Below, piece after piece: positions 1 through 7,219 of a DNA stretch of 20,881 nt. Under the pieces are notes generated by a model. The model was not told the DNA's origin. It did not search any database and saw only the letters and a program-made list of their open reading frames with translations. Source of the stretch: a virus. Numbering within the stretch: position 1 is the first letter of the stretch; every line of letters starts with the position of its first letter. The position numbers were made by a program, and so were the translations under genes. The stretch spans positions 1-20,881 of IMG/VR virus record IMGVR_UViG_3300017752_003105, one strand, 5' to 3'.

Positions 1-189
1 GAGCCATTTTCATTCATCGACTTAGACCTGAATCCAAGTCACATTACTGAAGCAATCTCTATACACTCAAAGGGTCAACAGACAGAAGATGAAATAGCAG
101 AGGTGAAGAGTCGCGCTGATAGATATAATAAAGAGATAGATCTAAGTTTTAAATTAGATTGGGAAGGTGCTGGTCAATGGCACAAATAA
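1..189 (+). CDS. C-terminal fragment of an unknown protein
   Basis: An open frame enters from the left edge in frame 1 and stops at TAA 187-189, leaving the last 62 residues. The segment begins EPFSFIDLDLN and ends FKLDWEGAGQWHK. It is charged and probably helical in its second half (EDEIAEVKSRADRYNKEIDL). No family was recognised, and no membrane segment or cysteine motif is seen. It overlaps the start of the radical SAM gene by 13 bases, so the two are probably translationally coupled and in one operon. The start lies outside the window. Coding is supported by the uninterrupted frame and the T4-like overlap with the next gene. Confidence 0.7.
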   Translation, partial: EPFSFIDLDLNPSHITEAISIHSKGQQTEDEIAEVKSRADRYNKEIDLSFKLDWEGAGQWHK

Positions 190-2210
190 TGTCAGTTGAG
201 CGTGACCAAGCGATGCTTGATGTCATTTCTCCTAAACGTAAGAAGGTGAGACAAAAAACTTCAGAAGTAGTTATCGATTATGCTACAAGAAATACTAAAC
301 TTGCGCTCGTCGTCATGCCTATGTGGTCGGTTCAGTTTCCACCATACAATCTTGCTCGCCTTGCAGGGGTGACTAAAACTGCTGGTTATGAAACTGATAT
401 TTTCGATTTCAATGTAACTTCATACAATTACTCTCAATTAGAAAATGAAATAGATGATGACCTATGGACGACTGGTAGTTGGCGTTGGCAAGATGCAGAC
501 TTTCATAATGTTATATTACCATGGTTTGAAAGTTTTTGGGAAGATCAAGCTAAAGTTCTAATCGATTACAATCCTGATGTGATAGGATTTACTGAGTATG
601 TGTTTAGTGAACGTGTCACTCATTGGTTTGTTGATAGGATTCGTTCTAAATTACCAGACACAAAGTTTATTGTGGGTGGTTCTAACATTCAATCCATTCA
701 AGATGATTATTCAGGTAAAACAATCTATGACTATATTGTTTCTGGCGAAGGCGAAAATGCAATCCTAAGTGTCCTCAATAAAATCGAAGAAGGAATCGAG
801 GAACCAAAGCCTGTTATTATAAATCAGGTTTCTGATCAGAGATTGAATATTAGTAATTTGCCTTTGCCTGATTATTGTAGTCTAGATTTTAATCAATACA
901 TTATTCCAAATGCAATATCTTCTGAGTTTTCTAGGGGGTGTGTTGCTAAGTGCACCTTTTGTTCCGAGACTCACTTTAACAAATATAGACAAAGAGAATT
1001 TACAGATGCATTCTCTGAAGTAAAATACTTCTATGAAACTAGAGGGTCACAAGTATTCTACTTCTTAGATAGTCTGGTGAACGGAAACCTAAAAGAATTG
1101 AAAGAGTTTGCCAATCTCATTGAAGAACATAAATTGGACGTTATGTGGTTGGGATATGCTCGTCATGACGGAAGGATGGATCTAGATTATCTAAGACAAC
1201 TAGCTGCTGGTAAATGTGCCGCCATGAATTTCGGTTGTGAGTCAGCAAGTCAAAAAGTTCTCGACAGTATTGATAAGAAAGTCACAGTTGAAGCTATGGA
1301 ACAAAACTTTCGAGACATTAAGGAAGTTGGAATAGTAGCATTGACCAACTGGATTTCTGGGTGGCCAACAGAAGAACCGAATGACCACTACCAAACAATG
1401 CAATTTTTATGGAGACATAAAGAGAACAATTTAAATAACATCAGCCTTGGTTATGGACTGATGCCACGCCCCGACTCAATCATGGGGCAAGATTTATCTA
1501 GGTTCAATATCCTACCACACACATATAATGGTCATTGGATCACTGAAGATTATAGAGTTGCTGGACCACATGTTCTAACCAGAATTAAAAATATCTATAT
1601 GATGGTTGACAAACTCGTTGTTCAAAATCCTATGTATAAACCTTCTATGAATGCAAAGGGAACTCCTGTGAGTAAGAGGGATGCACTAGAAAGTAAACAT
1701 TACTCCTTGACTTTTCATGATGAATCATGTATAAAGGAGATCGAATGGGAAAATTTTGATACGAATATTATCGAAATTCCTGATAACCCCTTTGCCGAAA
1801 GCCTAATGAATGAAGTCTGGCCAATTCTTAGGTTTTTCTGGAGAACTAGAGGTGGTTTCAAATTCGAGCACCGTTTCAGCCCAGAACTTGACTTTGAAGA
1901 GTTTGGGACAGGTGAGTGGATTTCGTTTGGCAACGGAGAATATCGAGCGACTTATAAGTTTGAGATCGACGCCGATGGTAATTGGGAAGCAGACTTTGAT
2001 GCCTCATATAAATCTACCGAAGATCCTTGGAAATTCTTTGATTTCAGTAGGCAGACTGGTCGAGTCGTTGACCGAGCAAAGAGATTAGCAAAGGCTGATG
2101 ACCCTCGTTCTGATCAGGACATGCTCGATGGTGAGCAAGAAGCGCAATTACTCAATATGACAGAGGATTTCTCCTTTGAACATACTTGGAAACAAAATGG
2201 TAAATGGTAA
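177..2210 (+). CDS. B12-binding-type radical SAM protein with a C-terminal extension
   Basis: The protein is 677 aa from ATG 177, which has GGGAAGG at 161-167 as ribosome site. An in-frame TTG at 159 and an ATG at 189 are less likely starts. Residues about 40-200 look like a cobalamin-binding-type Rossmann domain (KLALVVMPMW, FIVGGSNIQ, YDYIVSGEGE). The radical SAM cluster motif CVAKCTFC follows with C255, C259 and C262, which would bind a 4Fe-4S cluster and cleave S-adenosylmethionine. A typical barrel segment (FGCESASQKVLDSIDK) comes after it. About 200 further residues, rich in aromatic and acidic residues, belong to no family I recognise. B12-type radical SAM enzymes often methylate unactivated carbons or act in natural-product and lipid pathways. 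The substrate here is unknown. The gene overlaps its neighbours on both sides. The superfamily call is secure, the role is not. Confidence 0.9.
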   Translation: MAQIMSVERDQAMLDVISPKRKKVRQKTSEVVIDYATRNTKLALVVMPMWSVQFPPYNLARLAGVTKTAGYETDIFDFNVTSYNYSQLENEIDDDLWTTGSWRWQDADFHNVILPWFESFWEDQAKVLIDYNPDVIGFTEYVFSERVTHWFVDRIRSKLPDTKFIVGGSNIQSIQDDYSGKTIYDYIVSGEGENAILSVLNKIEEGIEEPKPVIINQVSDQRLNISNLPLPDYCSLDFNQYIIPNAISSEFSRGCVAKCTFCSETHFNKYRQREFTDAFSEVKYFYETRGSQVFYFLDSLVNGNLKELKEFANLIEEHKLDVMWLGYARHDGRMDLDYLRQLAAGKCAAMNFGCESASQKVLDSIDKKVTVEAMEQNFRDIKEVGIVALTNWISGWPTEEPNDHYQTMQFLWRHKENNLNNISLGYGLMPRPDSIMGQDLSRFNILPHTYNGHWITEDYRVAGPHVLTRIKNIYMMVDKLVVQNPMYKPSMNAKGTPVSKRDALESKHYSLTFHDESCIKEIEWENFDTNIIEIPDNPFAESLMNEVWPILRFFWRTRGGFKFEHRFSPELDFEEFGTGEWISFGNGEYRATYKFEIDADGNWEADFDASYKSTEDPWKFFDFSRQTGRVVDRAKRLAKADDPRSDQDMLDGEQEAQLLNMTEDFSFEHTWKQNGKW

Positions 2211-2770
2211 TGTATAAGTTTGATTATGAAGACCCTAAAAAATATCAAGTAATGATTGATATTGAAACACTAAGTAATCGTGCGAATTCTGCTATCTTGT
2301 CTATCGGTGCAGTTAAATTTAGTGTTGAGCAAGGAGTTATTGACACATATTACCAGAACATTGATGCATCATCAGCTAAGAAATATAATCGGCATATTGA
2401 TAAAGGAACTCTTGAGTGGTGGTCTAAGAAAGATAAAGCTGCCCTGAAGTCATTACTCGAGGATGTAAAACCTTTTGATAAAGTAATTCCTGAATTTGTA
2501 GAGTGGTATGGTGTATCAACACCCACATGGGGTAACAGCGCACAGTTCGATCTCGGTATTATCGAATCAGCCTGTCAAGAATTAAAAATACCAGTCCCGT
2601 GGAAGTATTGGCATTGTTATTGTTACAAAACTGTAACACATTTATTTGGCGTCAACAATGCACACATTCGCCAAGTAGAAAATGCCCAAGGCGGGCAATG
2701 GCATAATGCATTAGATGATGCTATTAGCCAAACTAATACACTTGTTAAGATTTTGAGAGGAACACAATGA
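2204..2770 (+). CDS. dexA: DexA-like DEDDh 3'-5' exonuclease
   Basis: The protein is 188 aa from ATG 2204. An in-frame ATG at 2210 overlapping the upstream TAA (TAATG) is an equally good start and would remove two residues. The exonuclease residues are present: D19 and E21 in VMIDIETLS, D116 in NSAQFDLGII, and H167 with D172 in WHNALDDA, giving the DEDDh (RNase T/DexA-type) set. In T4, DexA is a 3'-5' DNA exonuclease acting on single strands, probably in nucleotide recycling or repair. The gene lies a few genes before 47 and 46, which suits a nucleic-acid role. The family is clear. The assignment to the dexA orthologue rather than another phage DEDDh nuclease rests on length and motif layout. 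Confidence 0.85.
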   Translation: MVMYKFDYEDPKKYQVMIDIETLSNRANSAILSIGAVKFSVEQGVIDTYYQNIDASSAKKYNRHIDKGTLEWWSKKDKAALKSLLEDVKPFDKVIPEFVEWYGVSTPTWGNSAQFDLGIIESACQELKIPVPWKYWHCYCYKTVTHLFGVNNAHIRQVENAQGGQWHNALDDAISQTNTLVKILRGTQ

Positions 2771-2988
2771 GTTACCCATATTCGAAAACAGTTCGTCAAT
2801 TCACGGACATTCGCCCAATCCCTTCTGAGAATGGTCTCTACATACACACGAAAGACTTTCGTGGTAAGCCCGTAAAATTAAATGTGCTTGACTTTAATGG
2901 CACAGACCTCTATAATCTAATTAATGAGGTTTACAACTTGGGTAAATCTGATCAAGCGAAAGAAGTGAAGAGGGCACTGAAACTATGA
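2767..2988 (+). CDS. 73-aa protein of unknown function
   Basis: ATG 2767 overlaps the stop of the exonuclease gene (ATGA) and has a good ribosome site, GAGAGGA, just upstream. The product is small, soluble and basic. It opens MSYPYSKTVRQFTDIRPIP and ends in a charged helix (SDQAKEVKRALKL). No motif was recognised. Overlaps of 4 bases at both ends place it in the operon leading to 47 and 46, and the strong ribosome site supports translation. Confidence 0.75.
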   Translation: MSYPYSKTVRQFTDIRPIPSENGLYIHTKDFRGKPVKLNVLDFNGTDLYNLINEVYNLGKSDQAKEVKRALKL

Positions 2989-3521
2989 ATATCTTTTATC
3001 TAGACGAAGACTTTGAAACCGCTGCAAAGATGCACCTTGACAAACATGTTGTTAAGATGATTATCGAGTATGCTCAACTGATGTCAACCGCGCACCGTAT
3101 GCTTGATGGCGATGTCTACATTGACGACTCGTCTGGTCGAAAGATGAAACGTTGGCGTCACCCCAGTGATAATATGGATGCTGTTCTCTACAAAGCGTCT
3201 CATATCAATCATCCGTCAGCCATCTGGACTCGTTCTACATTCACAAACTATCTATGGTTGTATTCTCTATGGGAAGAACTTTGCAAAGAATATACATATC
3301 GCTATGGCAAGGTTCATCTCACACAGCAAAAGCTGCAAGATGTTTTGAATATGCCGCCTAGCAACATCTCCGATGGACCACTGACTAAAATGCCACAAGC
3401 GATGCCCGATGATGTGAAGATGAAAGATTCTATTGCCGCATATCGTAATTACTATCGCACTTACAAAATGGATATGGCTCGCTATACCAAACGTGACTTC
3501 CCTGACTTTATGGTAGCTTAA
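2985..3521 (+). CDS. Conserved phage protein of the MNIFYLD...DKHVVKM type
   Basis: The protein is 178 aa, and ATG 2985 overlaps the upstream TGA. It opens MNIFYLDEDFETAAKMHLDK and continues HVVKMIIEYAQLMSTAHRML, a signature I know from many phage proteins of unassigned function. Later conserved-looking segments are INHPSAIWTRSTFTNYLW and YRYGKVH, then a tail with basic and aromatic residues (YRNYYRTYKMDMARYTKRDF). The many His, Trp and basic residues would suit nucleic-acid binding. Similar proteins are sometimes loosely annotated as pyrimidine-dimer glycosylases, but I cannot align it convincingly with T4 DenV and do not assign that function. It directly precedes gene 47 with a TAATG overlap. 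Confidence 0.8.
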   Translation: MNIFYLDEDFETAAKMHLDKHVVKMIIEYAQLMSTAHRMLDGDVYIDDSSGRKMKRWRHPSDNMDAVLYKASHINHPSAIWTRSTFTNYLWLYSLWEELCKEYTYRYGKVHLTQQKLQDVLNMPPSNISDGPLTKMPQAMPDDVKMKDSIAAYRNYYRTYKMDMARYTKRDFPDFMVA

Positions 3522-4585
3522 TGAAAATTGCACTTATTACTGACACGCACTTTGGTGCGAGGTCAGACTCAATTCCTTTTGATGCATTCTTTGATAAATT
3601 CTACACTGAGTGTTTCTTCCCTGAACTTGAACAACGACAAATCAAAACTATCATTCATCTCGGTGATATTTTTGACCGCCGCAAGTTTATCAACTTCAAT
3701 ACCTATAAGAAATGCCGTGAGTATTTTTTCGACAAGGCACAGGCATTGGATATAGATATGCACATGATTCCTGGAAATCATGATACATATTTTAAGAATA
3801 CAAACGAGGTAAACTCTCCAGATTTGTTGCTCAAAGATTATGGTAACATTAAGATTTACCCTGAAGTATCGGAACTACAATTTGGTGAAAAGAAGATTCT
3901 ATTTACGCCATGGATCTGTTCCGATAATTATCAACAGACTATGGAGGCAATCGATGAGACAGATGCTACAGTATGTTTCGGACACTACGAATTGGCTGGG
4001 TTCCAAATGTATAAAGGTCATGCAAACGACCACGGAATGGATCCAGCAGTATTTAATAAATTCGATCTTGTCTGTTCTGGTCATTTTCATCATCGTAGTT
4101 CTCGCGGTAACATTACTTATCTTGGCAACCCTTATGAAATTACTTGGAGCGATTATGATGACCCTAGAGGATTTCACATCTATGATACAGAGACAGACGA
4201 ACTTGAATTTGTCCAAAACCCATTCAACATCTTTTATAAATTCTATTACAATGACGCAGACGATACTTCTCGAGCAAGTCTCGATGCTATTGATTTTACT
4301 GGCGTTGAGAATGGATCTGTAAAGGTCGTTGTTGTAAACAAATCAGACTTTCATCGGTTTGATAACTTCATCGATAAACTCGAAAGCTGCAACCTTATCG
4401 AACTAAAAATTATCGAGGACTTCTCCGAGTTTGAAGATGAAGCCATCGATGCAGAAAATCTCAATCTAGAAGATACAATGACTCTCTTGGATGATTACAT
4501 TGATAATATCCACACCGACCTCGATCGCGAGAGACTGAAGTCGGTTGTAAAGGGTCTGTATGTGGAAGCAAGAAACACAGCATGA
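3521..4585 (+). CDS. 47: gp47 recombination nuclease subunit (SbcD/Mre11-like)
   Basis: The protein is 354 aa, close to T4 gp47 length. The metallophosphoesterase motifs occur in order: DTHFG (D8, H10), LGDIFDR (D49, D52), PGNHD (N86, H87), FGHYE (H155) and SGHFHH (H188, H190). With gp46 it forms the phage Mre11-Rad50-type nuclease that resects DNA ends for recombination-dependent replication and takes part in host DNA degradation. ATG 3521 lies in a TAATG overlap with the upstream stop and has no clear Shine-Dalgarno sequence, so re-initiation by ribosomes finishing the upstream gene is likely. The gene ends in an ATGA overlap with gene 46, as expected for subunits made in fixed ratio. Confidence 0.96.
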   Translation: MKIALITDTHFGARSDSIPFDAFFDKFYTECFFPELEQRQIKTIIHLGDIFDRRKFINFNTYKKCREYFFDKAQALDIDMHMIPGNHDTYFKNTNEVNSPDLLLKDYGNIKIYPEVSELQFGEKKILFTPWICSDNYQQTMEAIDETDATVCFGHYELAGFQMYKGHANDHGMDPAVFNKFDLVCSGHFHHRSSRGNITYLGNPYEITWSDYDDPRGFHIYDTETDELEFVQNPFNIFYKFYYNDADDTSRASLDAIDFTGVENGSVKVVVVNKSDFHRFDNFIDKLESCNLIELKIIEDFSEFEDEAIDAENLNLEDTMTLLDDYIDNIHTDLDRERLKSVVKGLYVEARNTA

Positions 4586-6252
4586 TTTATTTTGAAAAGC
4601 TACGTTGGAAGAATTTTCTCTCCACGGGTAATGCATTCTCAGAACTAGAATTTACTCGCTCTCCCACCACACTCGTATTGGGTGAAAATGGTGCTGGCAA
4701 ATCTACATTCTTGGATGCCCTTTGCTTTGGTTTGTTTAACAAGCCATTTCGTAACATTAACAAACCACAACTTGTAAACTCCATCAACAACAAGGGTTTG
4801 GAAGTCGAAGTCGAGTTTCGTATTGGTAAACACCAATACAAAGTTCGCCGTGGTATTAAACCAAACTTCTTTGAGATCTATCGTAATGACGAGATGATTG
4901 ATCAGGATGCTGCCTTGCGAGACAGTCAGAAGTTTTTGGAAGAATCAATCCTGAACCTCAATTACAAATCTTTTACACAAATCGTTATCCTCGGTAGCGC
5001 ATCCTTCACACCGTTCATGCAGCTTCCTGCTCATATTCGCCGTGAGGTGATTGAAGATATCTTGGATATTCAGATCTTTACAACTATGAACGGATTGTTG
5101 AAAGAGCAATTGGTTGGTATTCAATCAGACATTCGTGACATTGAAGCACAAGTCGAAGTTGCCAAACAAAAAGCAGAGATTCAAAACAACTATATTGAAA
5201 CTCTAGAAAATAATAAAGCAGAAAAAATAACAGAGATTGAGGGGAATATTAATGAGTTGGACACAGCGATCGCGGAACTCCAAAAAACAGCAACAATCAA
5301 GTCAGAACAGGCGACGGAACTGGGTGACCCCGAAACAAAAAGACGGAAACTTGAGAGGTTCAAAGACAAATTCCAGTCTCAGATAAATAAACTAAATAAG
5401 GAATTGGAGTTTTATGAACAGCATGATGACTGTCCAACCTGTAAGCAGGGTATTCCCCATGAGCATAAAGAAACGATCCAACAAGAACGACAAGAAAAGA
5501 TCGAAGAAATAAATCAAGCATCTGCTGAACTCGATGCTCAATTCATTGAGTTAGACCAGATGATTGCAAAACACACAACACTACAAAGTGAACTGATTGA
5601 GACCAATAATGAGATTACCACGAATCAAAGATATCTTCAACGCTTACATGCGGAGTTGGGCGATGCTCGAAGTAGGGTTGCCGATATTGAGACCGAACAA
5701 GTCAAACTCAAAGAACTCGCAAAAGAAGTAACTTCTAAGAATAAAAATCGTTCGGAGAAAAATGAGCAGATGCATTATATGAATGCGGCTTCCTCGTTGT
5801 TGAAAGATAGTGGGATTAAAACTCGTATTATTAAGCAATATCTTCCTGCTATTAACTCTCTCGCGAATAAATACTTAGCAGCCATGGACTTCTTTGTCAA
5901 CTTCAACCTTGATGAGAAGTTTAATGAGACAATTAAATCTCGTGGTCGTGATAGGTTTTCCTATGCCTCGTTTAGTGAGGGTGAGAAGCAGCGTATTGAT
6001 TTGGCTTTGCTATTCACTTGGAGAACTATCGCTAAGATGAAAAACAGTGCTAGCACTAATCTGTTGATTCTTGATGAGGTGTTTGACAGTTCGCTAGATA
6101 ATAATGGAACTGACTATGTTATGACGCTTCTGAATACAATTGGTGATGACTCTAATGTATTTGTCATCTCCCATAAGGGAGATCAGCTGTTCGATAAATT
6201 TAGGTCAGTAATTAAATTTGAGAAGAAACAAAACTATTCGGTGATGGTATAA
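4582..6252 (+). CDS. 46: gp46 recombination ATPase subunit (SbcC/Rad50-like)
   Basis: The protein is 556 aa, similar to T4 gp46. The Walker A is GENGAGKST (residues 34-42). A long coiled coil follows, broken by a zinc-hook motif CPTC (284-287) that dimerises Rad50-type arms. The ABC signature is FSEGEKQR (from residue 464) and the Walker B is LLILDE (494-499), with a downstream VISHKG that fits the switch histidine. The complex with gp47 processes DNA ends. ATG 4582 overlaps the gene 47 stop (ATGA), and the 3' end overlaps the deformylase start (TAATG). All catalytic elements are intact. Confidence 0.97.
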   Translation: MIYFEKLRWKNFLSTGNAFSELEFTRSPTTLVLGENGAGKSTFLDALCFGLFNKPFRNINKPQLVNSINNKGLEVEVEFRIGKHQYKVRRGIKPNFFEIYRNDEMIDQDAALRDSQKFLEESILNLNYKSFTQIVILGSASFTPFMQLPAHIRREVIEDILDIQIFTTMNGLLKEQLVGIQSDIRDIEAQVEVAKQKAEIQNNYIETLENNKAEKITEIEGNINELDTAIAELQKTATIKSEQATELGDPETKRRKLERFKDKFQSQINKLNKELEFYEQHDDCPTCKQGIPHEHKETIQQERQEKIEEINQASAELDAQFIELDQMIAKHTTLQSELIETNNEITTNQRYLQRLHAELGDARSRVADIETEQVKLKELAKEVTSKNKNRSEKNEQMHYMNAASSLLKDSGIKTRIIKQYLPAINSLANKYLAAMDFFVNFNLDEKFNETIKSRGRDRFSYASFSEGEKQRIDLALLFTWRTIAKMKNSASTNLLILDEVFDSSLDNNGTDYVMTLLNTIGDDSNVFVISHKGDQLFDKFRSVIKFEKKQNYSVMV

Positions 6253-6782
6253 TGGAACTATTGGATTTCAGTGACGAACTCTTAAAGCGTGAGCCGCAAG
6301 AGTTAGACTTTGAAAAAGATAATGCGAAAGAATTTTGCGATAAACTTTTTAAGCGTATGAAAGAACTTGGTGGTGTCGGACTGTCTGCCAACCAAGTCGG
6401 ATTTGATAAGAAAGTGTTCGTTTTTGGTGATGGTAAAGAATTAACTAGATATATTATCAACCCAACGATTATTGCAATTGGAGACGAGACCGTCTCAATG
6501 AAAGAGGGTTGCCTCTCACTTCCTGGAGTATTCCTTATGGTGAGACGACCAACCGAAGTGACATTGCGCTATTATGACACCGATGGTAATGAAGTAGTTG
6601 AGCAGTTTTTAGACTTAGCTGCACGAGTGGTGCTTCATGAGTATGACCATATGATAGGACAAAACTTTACACAGCGTGTGTCAAAGCTGAAACTAGACCG
6701 AGCCATCAAAGCGATGAAAAAGAAGGTCACTAAGAAAGTTCGGTCTGACGTGCGCAAACAACTGGAGGCAAATAATGTCTGA
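6252..6782 (+). CDS. def: Peptide deformylase
   Basis: The protein is 176 aa, a normal length for the family. It removes the N-terminal formyl group from nascent proteins. All three signature motifs are present: GVGLSANQVG (41-50), EGCLSLPG (85-92, metal ligand C87) and HEYDHM (H129, E130, H133). A basic tail follows (KAMKKKVTKKVRSDVRK). Marine T4-like phages, cyanophages in particular, are known to carry deformylases. The gene is locked into the 47-46 operon by a TAATG overlap upstream and an 8-base overlap downstream, so it should be co-expressed with replication genes. It looks complete and active. Confidence 0.95.
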   Translation: MELLDFSDELLKREPQELDFEKDNAKEFCDKLFKRMKELGGVGLSANQVGFDKKVFVFGDGKELTRYIINPTIIAIGDETVSMKEGCLSLPGVFLMVRRPTEVTLRYYDTDGNEVVEQFLDLAARVVLHEYDHMIGQNFTQRVSKLKLDRAIKAMKKKVTKKVRSDVRKQLEANNV

Positions 6783-7149
6783 CGATTTCGATTTTGGTTT
6801 CACTATGGTAGACGAGGACGACCTTGAGTCGAGTCCCGTATCAACACAACCTGTTCAGGCTGAGATTCCGTCTGATCAGATCGACGGTATTATGGATAAA
6901 CTTGAACAGCTTGAGGCTCGTATCCTTACAGCTGATAACTCAGGTATGATTAATGAGCACCGCTCTCTTGTAGAGCAGGATGTAGCGACCAAACTTCGCG
7001 ATGTGGAGGATCTAATCCTCCCGTTGCTACTCAATCTGAAGAAGAATCCTGAAAAGGACATCATCAAATGGCCAAATAGAACGGTCATTATTGACAAACA
7101 GATTGAAAAAATCAAAGCAATTACAAGATATTTTGATAAATTTGACTAA
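6775..7149 (+). CDS. 124-aa acidic conserved phage protein
   Basis: ATG 6775 overlaps the deformylase end and has the strong ribosome site GGAGG. The N-terminus is acidic and phenylalanine-rich (MSDDFDFGFTMVDEDDLE). A predicted coiled-coil or helical part follows (IMDKLEQLEARI). The C-terminal segment KKNPEKDIIKWPN, then RTVIIDKQIEKI, looks like a family I associate with marine T4-like phages, without a known role. It ends the first operon, and a promoter for the VWA gene follows within 20 bases. An acidic tip joined to a helical body could be a protein-protein adaptor, but that is a guess. Confidence 0.8.
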   Translation: MSDDFDFGFTMVDEDDLESSPVSTQPVQAEIPSDQIDGIMDKLEQLEARILTADNSGMINEHRSLVEQDVATKLRDVEDLILPLLLNLKKNPEKDIIKWPNRTVIIDKQIEKIKAITRYFDKFD

Positions 7150-7165
7150 AATCACAAATTAGGTG

Positions 7166-7194
7166 TTGACATTTTGGTCATAATATGCTACTCT
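7166..7194 (+). promoter_or_regulatory. Sigma70-like promoter for the VWA gene
   Basis: A perfect -35 TTGACA (7166-7171) is followed after 17 bases by TACTCT (7189-7194), with TG at 7186-7187 in the extended -10 position. The -10 itself is weak (3 of 6). The predicted transcript would start near 7201, and GAGGAG precedes ATG 7220. The first ten bases, TTGACATTTT, are identical to the promoter at 9993. A 5-bp inverted repeat, CTCTA-AGAA-TAGAG (7191-7204), overlaps the -10 and start site. Confidence 0.6.
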
Positions 7195-7219
7195 AAGAAT
7201 AGAGATTGAGGAGTTTATT

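Noticed and set aside
2985-3521. Pyrimidine-dimer glycosylase (DenV-like) assignment
   Set aside because: I could not match the N-terminal catalytic region of DenV. The resemblance is limited to general His/Trp/basic content.
3840-4322. 160-codon open frame in another + frame
   Set aside because: It is wholly inside gene 47, whose catalytic motifs span the region. The translation is low-complexity and lacks a start signal.
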